The notes below the pieces were generated by a model. The model was not told where the DNA came from and did not search any database. It worked only from the letters and a program-made list of their open reading frames with translations. A stretch of 64,000 nt of DNA, taken from contig CP136069.1 of the NCBI GenBank assembly GCA_032622095.1, forward strand, positions 164,478,394 to 164,542,393. Direction: 5' to 3'. The DNA is from Siphonodentalium dalli (taxonomy: Eukaryota > Mollusca > Scaphopoda > Gadilida > Siphonodentaliidae). Below are positions 36,500 to 46,516 of this stretch, piece after piece. The translations under genes were made by a program, and so were the position numbers. Position 1 is the first letter of the stretch. Each line of letters opens with the position of its first letter.

Positions 36500-37447
36500 A
36501 TTATGTGAAGAAACAGTTATTTAGGCCTTTACAGGTGCATGGCATTTTGTTGAGAATCATCTAAGCTCTCTTGAAATACTCCGAAACGCTGCCTGCATGA
36601 CGTCCAAAATGGCTTTCGATCAGAGCTCGAGTGGGTCAATTTGCGTCAGAAAACATACACTTATTTTCGGTTTCGATATAATAAACAAGATTACACTGTA
36701 CCTCCCTCGTATATATATGATAAGTATCACATAGAATTGGCGCGATTTGAACGTAGAGTGAGTGAACACTAAACCCTTTGATAACTATATACTGATAAGA
36801 AGAATGTATATGTTGATTCCCATTTATTCATTTTAGGGGTTGGGAATGAATACGTTCAACAAATATTGGTTGATTATTCGTACCCATAAATTCTTAAAGT
36901 TTTTTCTCTGCATGTCGTTAGACAATAGTTTCCAACCATACCTAGAAAAGAAATATCGACAGCCAAATGTTTATACCTTAAGAACTGGATGGGAGAATCC
37001 ATCAATAAATCAATGTGTTAATGTGATCCCACGGTATCCGTCTACTGTTGGATAATTTTGACCGCCGCAACTTTTCGTCCTTCTGTCCATCATGTAATCC
37101 CAATATGTAATTCACATAATGATTTATTCTCACGTAATTATTTATTCTCACATAATGATTTATTCTCACGTGGTTATTTATCCCCCGCAAACGAATGCTG
37201 TACATTAGGCCGTTCCGTCCGTCCGTCCGTCCGCGAGTGTCGCGAGTCCGTCCCTCCTCTCTCTATCTCAAGTCATCATGCATGGGCCGGATTTTAACTA
37301 TCTTTGGTTTGCTCATGGACCAAATGGAATGAGTTTCGACCAACTCGATTTTGCATACAGTTGTATCCTTTAGAATGAAAAATGCACCCGTGCCAAGTTT
37401 TTATCTCTGTTATCGATCGCTCGTGTTTGAATTATTCTTAACCCTTA
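36500..37447. other. No gene recognised; (CCGT)n tract
   Basis: Contains a short CCGTCCGTCCGTCCGT microsatellite near 37213 and four spaced TTATTTATTCTCAC-like phrases at 37120-37175. A 71-residue frame at 36840-37055 lacks splice or family support. Confidence 0.4.
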
Positions 37448-37620
37448 ATGGAGCCCCAGACAGAGAGAACAATGCACTGATGACGGTCATTAGCTTGGAT
37501 CCATGTGAGACTCCACATGGGAGTGTTATATAAATACCCAAGACAAAGATAACAATGCACTGATGACTGTCGTCTGCTTGGATCCACTTGAGGTTCCATA
37601 TAGCGAGTTTGTGATCAATA
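37448..37620. repeat. Direct duplication of about 93 bp
   Basis: AACAATGCACTGATGAC and GCTTGGATCCA occur in both units, first near 37468 and then near 37550. The leading GAGCCCCAGACA resembles a piece of the family A MITE interior. Confidence 0.7.
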
Positions 37621-37761
37621 ATACTGAGTTTTGTAAATTAATATGTAAGAAGAACACAATATCGCTGCGTGTTGAGTAGAGATCAATCTCCGTGAACGCA
37701 ACGGGTTAATTGGACAAAGTAGACTCATTGTACGAGAAAATCGACGAGTGACATAAGTAAC

Positions 37762-37978
37762 TACAGTAATGCCCAAAGTAATTGACCACTTAACCACAGC
37801 AGAATTATGGGTAATTTTTCAGGATTTAGTCGGAAATATGGCTTGTTGCCATTCATCGGAAAGCTCTCGCCGAGAGCTTTCCGATGAATGGCAACAAGCC
37901 ATATTTCCGACTAAATCCTGAAAAATTACCCATAATTCTGCTGTGGTTAAGTGGTCAATTACTTTGGGCATTACTGTA
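37762..37978. mobile_element. Perfect 217-bp palindrome (TA-flanked foldback MITE)
   Basis: Arms of 108 bp (37762-37869 and 37871-37978) are exact reverse complements with a single C between them. The outermost TA pair can be read as a target duplication around CAGTAATGCCCAAAG termini, the layout of a Tc1/mariner-derived MITE. I found no mismatch on reading base by base. Perfect arms imply recent formation, recent arm conversion, or an assembly artefact. Confidence 0.95.
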
Positions 37979-38199
37979 TGGCATAGTAATTACGACGACC
38001 ACTTGTCACTCATCAATTGCATCATCGTGAGACAATTAAATTAAATTATTTATTTTACTCAACTCGTCAAGTATAGGACACAATAGAGCTTGGTGGAAAT
38101 TGGAATACAATTTCATTTCGGTGCAAAAAGACAAAGTAGTGCGCAGTGAAAATTACACATGCATATTTAAATAAAACAATTAATTGAGAACAGCCCATG

Positions 38200-38415
38200 G
38201 TTGTGTGAATTGCGGATTTTAATGTATTATATATATAGTATGCCTCAGGATTTTTTGAATAGAATCAGGACCCGTCTAATGAATAAACAAACGGTTTGTC
38301 CGCCCGTCTGTCTGTTCGGAGTTTTCTCCCACACTGCTAGTCCGATTTCAACCAAATTTGGTGTGGTGACTCGGGGAAACCCTGGCGGAGGTTATAACTG
38401 CGTTAGTTTTTCAAA
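38200..38415 (+). other. Relic resembling the Helitron-like 5' region
   Basis: Contains CCGTCTGTCTGTTCGG followed by CCGATTTCAACCAAATTTGG. This is the same succession of a TCTG microsatellite and a GACCGATTTCGACCAAACTTGG phrase seen in the elements at 39978-42776. The ends are not preserved. Confidence 0.5.
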
Positions 38416-38546
38416 ATCCCAAAAAGTTAAAACACACATATATATAGAGCGTACATCTTGTCTGCAAATAGGTTCATATTGGCAATATGAACCTATTTGC
38501 AGACCAGATGTACGCTCTTTATATATGTGTTTTCACTTTTGGTCGC
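38416..38546. mobile_element. Second palindrome with one-base centre
   Basis: Arms of about 65 bp meet at 38482 (a single G). The inner part, including TCTGCAAATAGGTTCATATT, is perfect; the outer parts have several mismatches. The one-base spacer matches the palindrome at 37762. Confidence 0.85.
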
Positions 38547-38749
38547 GCCATCCAACACACTCACAGGTATAAGTCCACTATGGGCGTATTCCAGAATCAA
38601 TTAAGTCCAATATGAACGCGCACACAAGGGTCACAGACGCTCACTGTTTCAGCTAGTAATACAATATAAAAGGTAGCCTATTGCAGTTCATTTCTATCAG
38701 TTTCCCACAGTACGTTAAATCTCAATTTTTCAGATTAAGCACACATTTT

Positions 38750-39262
38750 AGTAGATCATGTCACGAATCTCTACTATGGCTATAACGCCCGTAGAGATCA
38801 TATTTCAGCAGTACAAAACCTGGAAACCCTCTAACAGGGAACTTTATACCATTAAACAATCTGGGCATGGGATATGTTTCTTTGTTAATACGCGTTCCTC
38901 AATAATCTACTTCACATTAGGGGGTGGTCCCAGCTTGAAATTGCATGCTTTTCTGTGAGTTTTGTGAGCTGATATCGCAATAAACATTAAATTAATTACC
39001 CGGGAGAAATTCTATAATTGTAAGCGACGAAAAAACAAATTCTCTTACAAAGTCACTTAAATCGAGTTGGGACCTTCACATACAGTGAAGTACATTATTG
39101 AGGAACAGGTAATAACTAAGAACTATATTCCCCGCGTTATTTTTCGACTTTATAAGGTTCCCTGTCAAAAACTTAAAAAAGTTCCCACGGTTTGTACTAT
39201 ATAGTGGAATATGATCTCTCCGGGAGTTAGCCAGAGTAGAGATTCATGGCATGATCTAACAT
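38750..39262. mobile_element. Foldback element with diverged arms of about 165 bp
   Basis: 38750-38916 aligns in reverse complement with 39095-39262, sharing GAATCTCTACT, GAGATCATATT, AGGGAAC-TTATA and GTTCCTCAATAAT. The outer ends are ATTTTAGTAGATCATG-like. The 66-residue frame at 38758-38958 lies in the arm and is not a gene. Confidence 0.75.
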
Positions 39263-39977
39263 TTTAGAAACCATTATTCTCTTTTCTGGAAGCTGGATAG
39301 ATTTTCGAATGACCAAATTTCTGAGTCGTAACTATGTTAGAATCGGGACAATCGATTTTTCGCAAACTTCAATTGTGTTCTCTACAGTTAGGTTATTATA
39401 TATCTTCTTATTATATAAATATACCTTATCTCTTTAAATAATAATTTTAGATAGTTTCCTGGGTACGGAATAATACGTATGAGTTGGAAATCCCTGCCCG
39501 GAAACGATTCTATCAATTAATATTGATTTTATTTTGACATTATTTTATTCAATTAATGGGACACTTCTTTGTTCTATAAATATATCTTTTAGATAGAGGC
39601 CTCCAGCGTGGTGCTCCGAACGAATGATTGCCTCAAAATGTCACCGATTGATTGTATATATTGCAATATTAAGCGCGAATCAAGTAGATAAGACCAAGAG
39701 TGTGGCATATTCTTATTTTCAATAATTAAAATAACTGAAAATAACAAATAAAAAAGACGGTCGTGAATAGCAGGGACCATTATTGAATGGCACAGAGTTA
39801 TTTCATACGAAAACAATTCCAAATAAAACTATAGAGGTCTGATTCCATGTAATCAGATATACTTCCATGGTATTGCATTCCATGTGCGTGTTCTGTGTCT
39901 ATATGCGTGTTCCTCTTCATGCGAATGCATAGCGTTGCTCTGTGATCTGATGGTGGACTTGAATTGACATTTCTAAA
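39263..39977. other. No gene recognised
   Basis: AT-rich, short frames only. It lies between a foldback element and the Helitron cluster. Confidence 0.4.
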
Positions 39978-41109
39978 TCTCATATATATTTTGAAGACCT
40001 CTGTCTGTCTGTCTGTCTGTCATTAATACAAATCTAAGATTCTCGACCGATCGGGACGAAACTTGGTACGTGTGTGTAGTTTGACCAGGCGGTCGTCGTT
40101 GTCGTATTGGCGATCCCGTGCGACGCCCGTGCAGCGCATGCGCAGACGAGATCTCGGAAACGGGTGGACCTATCGACTTGAAATTTTCTATGTGAATGTA
40201 TCTGGCCCCGGGTGCGAATTTTATGGGGTCGCCGAGCCCGTGCGACGCCAGCTTCGCGCATGCGCATACGAGATCTCGGAAACGGGTGGAGCTATCGACT
40301 TGAAATTTGCTATGTGAATGTATCTTGCCCCGGATACGAATTTTATCGGGTCGCCGATCCCGTGCGACGCCAGATTCGCGCATGCATAGACCAGATCTCG
40401 GAAACGGGTGGAGCTATCGACATGAAATTTGGTATGTGAATGTATCTTGCCCCGGATGCGAATTTTATCGGGTCGCCGAGCCCGTGCGACGCCAGCTTCG
40501 CACATGCGCATACGAGATCTCGGAAACGGGTGGAGCTATCGACTTGAAATTTGCTATGTGAATGTATCTTGCCCCGGATACGAATTTTATCGGGTCGCCG
40601 AGCCCGTGCGACGCCAGATTCGCGCATGCGCAGACCAGATCTCGGAAACGGGTGGAGCTATCGACATGAAATTTGCTATGTGAATGTATCTTGCCCCGGA
40701 TACGAATTTTTGATCGGGTCGCCGAGCCCGTGCGACGCAGATTCGCGCATGCGCAGACCAGATATCGGAAACGGGTGGAGCTATCGACATGAAATTTGCT
40801 ATGTGAATGTATCTTGCCCCGGATGCGAATTTTATCGGGTCGCCGAGCCCGTGTGACGCCAGCTTCGCGCATGCGCATACGAGATCTCGGAAACGGGTGG
40901 AGCTATCGACATGAAATTTGCTATGTGAATGTATCTTGCCCCGGATACGAATTTTATCGGGTCGCCGAGCCCGTGCGACGCAAACTTCGCGCATGCGCAG
41001 ACCAGATCTCGGAAACGGGTGGAGCTATCGACTTGAAATTTGTTTTTGAATAGCCCGGATTGAAATTTGGTTTTTGAATAGCCCGGACAACGTCGGGCTC
41101 ATCGGTTAG
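39978..41109 (+). mobile_element. Helitron-like element 1
   Basis: Begins with TC after an A (TCTCATATATATTTTGAAG) and ends near 41109 with a degraded CTRR signature (TTAG) followed by T. Just upstream of the end, AGCCCGGACAACGTCGGGCT can fold into a small hairpin. This A|TC...hairpin...CTRR|T layout is the Helitron hallmark. The body holds a TCTG microsatellite, a GACCGATCGGGACGAAACTTGG phrase and eight 122-bp repeats. No Rep/helicase is encoded, so it is non-autonomous. Confidence 0.8.
40120..41045 (+). repeat. Eight 122-bp tandem repeats with GCGCATGCGC
   Basis: The anchor AT(C/A)TCGGAAACGG occurs at 40151, 40273, 40395, 40517, 40639, 40762, 40884 and 41006. Units are GC-rich against the AT-rich surroundings and mostly contain CGCGCATGCGCA, a perfect match to the NRF-1 palindromic consensus. 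The overlapping open frames on both strands arise from the repeat and are not genes. Confidence 0.95.
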
Positions 41110-41622
41110 TCTCATATATATTTTGAAGACCTCTGTCTGTTTGTTTGTTTGTTTGTCTGTATGTTTGTCTGTCATTAATACAAATCTACGATTCTCGACC
41201 GATCGGGACGAAACTTGGTACGTGCGTGTAGTTTGACCAGGCGGTGGACGTTGTCGTATTGGCGAGCCAGTGCGGCGCCCGCTTCGCGCATGCGCAGACG
41301 AGATCTCGGAAACGGGTGGAGCTATCGACTTGAAATTTGCTATGTGAATGTATCTTGCCCCGGATACGAATTTTATCGGGTCGCTGAGCCCGTGCGACGC
41401 CAGCTTCGCGCATGCGCAGACCGGATCTCGGAAACGGGTAGAGCCATCGGCTTGAAATTTGGTATGTGAATGTATGTTGCCCGGATACGAATTTTATCGG
41501 GTCGCCGAGCTCGTGCGACGCCAGCTTCGCGCATGCGCAGACCAGATCTCGGAAACGGGTGGAGCTATCGACTTGAAATTTGGTTTTTGAATAGCCCGGA
41601 CAACGTCGGGCTCATTGGCTAG
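41110..41622 (+). mobile_element. Helitron-like element 2
   Basis: Starts TCTCATATATATTTTGAAG directly after element 1 and ends CTAG (41619-41622) followed by T, with the same AGCCCGGACAACGTCGGGCT hairpin. It carries three of the 122-bp units, versus eight in element 1, so copy number changes while the ends stay fixed. Confidence 0.8.
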
Positions 41623-41996
41623 TCTCATATATATTTTGAAGACCTCTGTTTGTATGTTTGTCATTTATACAAATCTACGATGCTCGACCGATCGGGACGA
41701 AACTTGGTATGTGTGTGTAGTTTGACCAGGCGGTGGACGTTGTCGTATTGGCGAGCCCGTGCGGCGCCCGTGCAGCGCATGCGCAGACGAGATCCTGGAA
41801 ACGGGTGGAGCTATCGACTTGAAATTTGGTATGTGAATGTATCTTGCCCCGGATACGAATTTTATCGGGTCGCCGAGCCCGTGCAACGCCAGCTTCGCGA
41901 ATGCGCAGACCAGATCTCGAAAACGGGTGGAGCTATCGACTTGAAATTTGGTTTTTGAATAGCCGTAGCCCGGACAACGTCGGGCTCATCGGCTAG
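41623..41996 (+). mobile_element. Helitron-like element 3
   Basis: Same 5' start (TCTCATATATATTTTG) and 3' hairpin, ending CTAG at 41993-41996. It has only two of the 122-bp units. A small CCGTAG insertion-like change precedes the hairpin. Confidence 0.8.
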
Positions 41997-42776
41997 TCTA
42001 TTATATATTTTGGAAGATCTGTGTGTGTGTGTGTGTTCGCGATGGACTCGAACACGGCTGGACCGATTTCGACCAAACTTGGTACGGACACGTAATTCGA
42101 CCCGGGAACGAACATGGGCCTATTGATTTTCAGATCCGATGTCAACTGTTCACGTGCGGAGGTCAAATCTGTTTTTACGCTGTGTTAAGGGACTTTCATT
42201 TGAGTTCGGTGCTTACAAATCGATTCGAAACAGCGCGAATAATAAAATGCCAGTCATAATAATGACACTGTGAGAATCTTTCGTGTTTCCTCTTTCCAAC
42301 GATATATAATGCATATGTATCCGTTTTAGTTATCTGCCTCAATTATCAAGAAGAAGTGGTACTATCTTCCATCAGGATAAAAACAATGCGTAACTTCTAT
42401 GACGTCGTTAGAGGTCATACCGTTAGATCACGTTAACGCTTAACCGGCCGATGCATTTGACTGTTTCAGACGTCTTGGCGATATCTCTGGCACCGATGGT
42501 AATTTATCTTTACGTTGAAACTTGATAATTAATGAGCGTGTGTATATGAGGCGCGTTTATATACTTGAGTGGAAATCAAATCGGGTTAAACTGGCTGTGT
42601 TTTACGGACGAAATTTGATGCATAGGGTATCTCGGTATCCGCTGGGCCGATTTCCCGGTATCCGCTGGGCCGATTTCCACCATTTTTGGGGTGTTGGTGT
42701 TTGACCCCACCTGACCTTAACCTTCAAAATGGTCAATTCAAGGTCAAAGCCCGGACGAAGTCGGGTCACCTTCTAG
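41997..42776 (+). mobile_element. Helitron-like element 4 (second subfamily)
   Basis: Starts TCTATTATATATTTTGG right after element 3. It ends at CTAG 42773-42776 followed by T, with a CCCGGACGAAGTCGGG hairpin upstream. The body lacks the 122-bp units. It has a GT microsatellite, GACCGATTTCGACCAAAC and, near the end, TCAAGGTCAAAG. Confidence 0.75.
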
Positions 42777-42786
42777 TATATATATA

Positions 42787-43404
42787 TTCGTCCGGGCTGT
42801 TTCCCTTCTGCTTTTCGGCGAATTGTGCGATTTGACCTTGAATTGTCCATTTTGAAGGTCAAGGTCAGGTGGGGTCACGATTTGAAACGTCCAATACAAT
42901 ACCCGGACAAAAGTACCCGACAAAAGTACCCGTCGAAATCCATCCGGTTTTACACGATTTGACCTCGAATTGATCATTTTGAAGGTCAAGGTCAGGTCGG
43001 GGTCACGACTCGACCCGTCCAAAACACTCAGTGGACAAAAGTAACCCCACATATCAAATGTCGTTGAAATCCCATAAAAATTAGCGATTTGACCTTGAAT
43101 TGACCCGATTCAAGGTCAAGGTCACGTCGCACGGGCAAACGAATAGGCTTACGACACTCCCCATACGAAAGTATCCCCAGACACTCATTTTCATCGAAAT
43201 CCCGTGAAACTCGGGCGTTCGACCTTGAAATGACCCGATTTCAAGGTGAAGGTCACGTCACACGGGCAAGTTAATAGGCCCATTCCACTCCCCGGCCGAA
43301 AGTACCAAGTTTCATTGAAATCGGTTAGGCCGTTTTCGAGTCCATCGCGAACAGACAGACAGATACACACACACACAGACATATTTACCAAAATATATAA
43401 TAGA
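42787..43404 (-). mobile_element. Helitron-like element 5, opposite orientation, 3' truncated
   Basis: Read on the minus strand it begins TCTATTATATATTTTGG at 43404 and runs to GCCCGGACGAA at 42787, where the terminal hairpin is cut. It therefore meets element 4 tail to tail across an AT stretch. Four internal units of about 127 bp make up most of it. Confidence 0.75.
42825..43270 (-). repeat. Four 127-bp units with AGGTCAAGGTCA motifs
   Basis: The phrase GATTTGACCT(T/C)GAATTG starts near 42830, 42957, 43085 and, more diverged, 43214. Each is followed by TCAAGGTCAAGGTCA or a close variant (near 42854, 42982, 43110 and 43241). The motif contains two direct AGGTCA half-sites and the extended TCAAGGTCA site bound by ERR/SF-1-class nuclear receptors. 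Confidence 0.85.
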
Positions 43405-43409
43405 TATAG

Positions 43410-43410
<1 letters not shown>

Positions 43411-43449
<39 letters not shown>
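43411..43449. repeat. (TA)n microsatellite
   Basis: Long TA tract abutting the 5' end of Helitron-like element 5. Confidence 0.9.
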
Positions 43450-43450
<1 letters not shown>

Positions 43451-44630
43451 GATCCTGACATGTTGCCGAAACATCATCGAGTCCGAATTTACACCGAATT
43501 AGATATCCTGTCGCGAAAACCATACTTAATTGGGTGACCTTAAACAGAACAAAAGCCAAGTTTACGATGGCCAGTAACTAAGTGCAATTGCACGCGAACC
43601 GCTTATTCGAAGGTTATCTGGAGTTCCGACTATCACTATCGCCAAGTATATCCGCGACAAGATCGACTGGATCGATTCCGGAACCCAAAACAACACCTTG
43701 GACCGGGATTGCGTTGTTTCGTTCCAACAGCGTCCGGTGTCAGTCCGCCTCTCCATTGTCAGCAGCCGGTGGTTCGATAAATATAGAGCCTTAATTAGTC
43801 TCGTGATATACTGTATTGTCTCGTTTCTTCTGCCTCCTGCTGCGATTTTTATTTTACCCACGCTGTTCGATGTAAGCACCGCATCGACTAGTCATATAGC
43901 CATATAGTTCTTTATCTTTATCAATAAGACAAATGCCACATAGAGAGCATACAAGAACACCACAGTCAGAATTGGTAACGCCCTCATTATTAGGCATATA
44001 TATGAATTATGATATAAAATATATTGGTTTCATGAATGCTTCACCTCAGAATTCCATTAAAACAACTCATCCTTCAACTTATTACAATAAGCAAAATATT
44101 ATCACTGCAGGTTTATCATTCACAGCACTAGAAAGCCTCTAAATGCGGACCAAAAATCTAATAATCGGATTAAATACACACCCGATACTTCACAACACGA
44201 CCTCTAGTCTATATTCCTTCTGAGACATGCTTCATCAGCAATGTTAGCTGTTATATTATGCATTGTGTTCCCGCAATAAAATCTTCAAGAGTGGCCCATT
44301 CATTGTTCACACCTAAATTTCGAAAGCAATTAAAGCGGTCATACACCCTGTCTAACCGTTACGCAATATAGCTAGCACAGTAGTAATCATATTTCCTAAA
44401 ATAACTCGAATCGCGTGAAACCCGAAATATGTTGTACTGCGAGATATCCCCATAGCTCCATCGACAGGGTATATCCACTGACACGGTCAGTTCAGTCAAC
44501 CACTATACACCCATAGCGCGTAATAATGGTAAACTTTAAAGATATAAGACATAATGTGCTCTTATTTGATTTTATACCATGATCACATACTCAACTATAG
44601 TGTTAACGGTCATTGTGAAACAAAAGTTAT
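43450..44630. other. No gene recognised
   Basis: Overlapping short frames on both strands near 43560-43900 sit in slightly GC-richer sequence but lack motifs and splice context. The remainder is AT-rich. Confidence 0.4.
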
Positions 44631-44634
44631 TAAA

Positions 44635-45015
44635 CGTCACTGTATGTATAAAGGCACGTTGTTTATATATAGAATATATACGCATAGTGTTTCTGAATAA
44701 CAAATTTAATCCACGAGTGGGATTGGCGATTTACACCACAAGCTTCAGCCAATCCCACGAGTGGATTAAATTTGTTATTCAAAAACACTATGCTTAATCA
44801 ACAGTAGGCACGTTTAATCAACAGGTGTTGATTAAATGTAAAATTTAAACAGATGGCTTTATTTATATAGCAAGATAGGCGATCGTGGTATAAACATATA
44901 TAAACAACGTGCCTTTATACATACAGTGAAGCTCGTGGTGTAAATCGCCAATCCCATGCACTCGTGGATTAAATTTGTTATTCAGAAACACTATGCGTAT
45001 ATTCTATATATAAAC
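44635..45015. mobile_element. Composite palindrome cluster with permuted arms
   Basis: 44682-44803 is a palindrome: GCATAGTGTTTCTGAATAAC faces its near-complement with ATTTAATCCACGAGTGGGAT in the arms. A third arm in reverse orientation lies at 44927-45012. Flanking phrases CACTGTATGTATAAAGGCAC and GTTTATATATAGAATATA also recur in reverse, but in swapped order. This is consistent with an inverted duplication followed by rearrangement of a foldback element. Confidence 0.75.
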
Positions 45016-45434
45016 GTTTTCCATTGGTTTTGAACGGAAAAAAGTGATATACATACAGTAGAGACTATACATGTATGTACAATGCTCGCACCCTCGTGAC
45101 ATAGTTCCAAGTTGATAAACAAATTTAAACGTTAGTTATACATGTCATAAATCTGTAATAATATGTGACAATTTTTTGATCATACATTTCAATATATTTT
45201 ATTATACACTTTCACAATTCCGCCAGGTGACAATACTAATGTAATGAGTTTCCGCGGAGTCCACAGAGGGTTGAAGTGTCGACAAATTTCTTAGATGTTT
45301 TAAAACTTTCTAATATCATTCTTATCGGTTGATGATGATTTATTCTCACGAATTCGTATGAATATAGAGAATTACAAAGAGTTATTACATAATCTGTGGG
45401 ATCCCGATAGTGGTGTAAACAGAATTCACACGTA

Positions 45435-45527
45435 GTGTTTCTGAATATAAAATTTATACCACTTGTGGGATTGATAATTTACCACACGAGCTGAAAAGCT
45501 CGTGCGGTAAATCATCAATCCCACTGT
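45435..45527. mobile_element. Related hairpin relic
   Basis: AGTGTTTCTGAATA is followed by GTGGGATTGATAATTTACC, which pairs with GGTAAATCATCAATCCCAC around an ACGAGCT-GAAA-AGCTCGT tip. It is a diverged member of the family at 44635. Confidence 0.75.
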
Positions 45528-45531
45528 TTAA

Positions 45532-45925
45532 CCCTTTACCCAACAGAACGGCCCTGTGCCAATGCATTCTCTTATATATGCGAGTCGACCATAGGTCGCC
45601 TCGCATATATAAGAGAATGCATTGGCTTAACACATTAAAAATTATAAAATTGTTAAAGAATGTAAGAAAAAATGGTAAAAAAGTGTTAAAAAAAGATTTT
45701 TTTTAGGCCAGTGCATTCTCTTATATATGCGAGGCGACCTATGGTCGACTCGCATATATAAGAGAATGCATTGGCACAGGGCTTAACTGTAACCATCACA
45801 ATGTGGTCAATGAACCGGTTCCAATGATATCCATATTTGTATGGTGTTATTGAGACAGACCGAAGATATTTTAGGCTGCTGAAGCTTTATTTTGGGCGTT
45901 TTTGGCCGGTTTGTTGGGTAAAGGG
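45532..45925 (+). mobile_element. Family B MITE, copy 2
   Basis: Perfect TTAA on both sides (45528-45531 and 45926-45929). Hairpins are at 45558-45626 and 45707-45775; the second has one change (GTGCATT for ATGCATT). The right side adjoins dispersed repeat R copy 2 and probably used that repeat's terminal TTAA. Confidence 0.92.
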
Positions 45926-45929
45926 TTAA

Positions 45930-46516
45930 AGATATATACGGGCGGCTTTGGCGGTGGGTATGCTGTTAAAATATTGACCTCCGTCAAAAACCGCCATAAA
46001 CAGATCGAATAGTAAAATATAGACATACCTTGTTCTTGTACCATTCAGAAATATGGCATAAATAGTATGTTATTGTCAATAGTTTTCCCTTTGTTATGTA
46101 AACAAAAGCAAAAAACGTTACGTTTCCTGGCTTTTGTTTAGATCCGGATATGGTAAACATAAAGAGCGTTATTTGTTAATGTTTTCCTGAAATGGAAATA
46201 ATAAAAAAGAGCGTTTATATAATTTTTGTGTGATTAACCAATAGAATTGCGCTGTGTTTTGTAAACAGAAGCACAACTTCTGTAACACGAGCAGGCTGTT
46301 GTTTACGTTCACCATCGCACGTCTTGACGACAATATACTATTTACGCGCTGATTATGTCTGGCATATGAACAAAACTATATATATTTTAATATTCCTTCT
46401 GTTGGTGGCGATTTGAACAAATATGAATATATCTGCAACGAACTCATATTTTAATATTCCTTCTGTTGGTGGCGATTTGAACAAATATGAATATTTCTGC
46501 AACGAACTCCGTCCGT
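45930..46516. mobile_element. Dispersed repeat R, copy 2
   Basis: Homologous to 35999-36499. Near the right end a 64-bp segment (46382 and 46446) is tandemly duplicated. It ends CCGTGCCTTTAA. Confidence 0.7.

Noticed and set aside
36840-37055. 71-residue plus-strand frame
   Set aside because: AT-rich chance frame without motif, splice sites or repeat support.
38758-38958. 66-residue plus-strand frame as a small gene
   Set aside because: It lies in one arm of a foldback element and its inverted partner at 39095-39262 is not open in the same way.
40034-41958. Many 75-137-residue frames on both strands as a gene family
   Set aside because: All are translations of the 122-bp Helitron repeat and repeat every unit on both strands.
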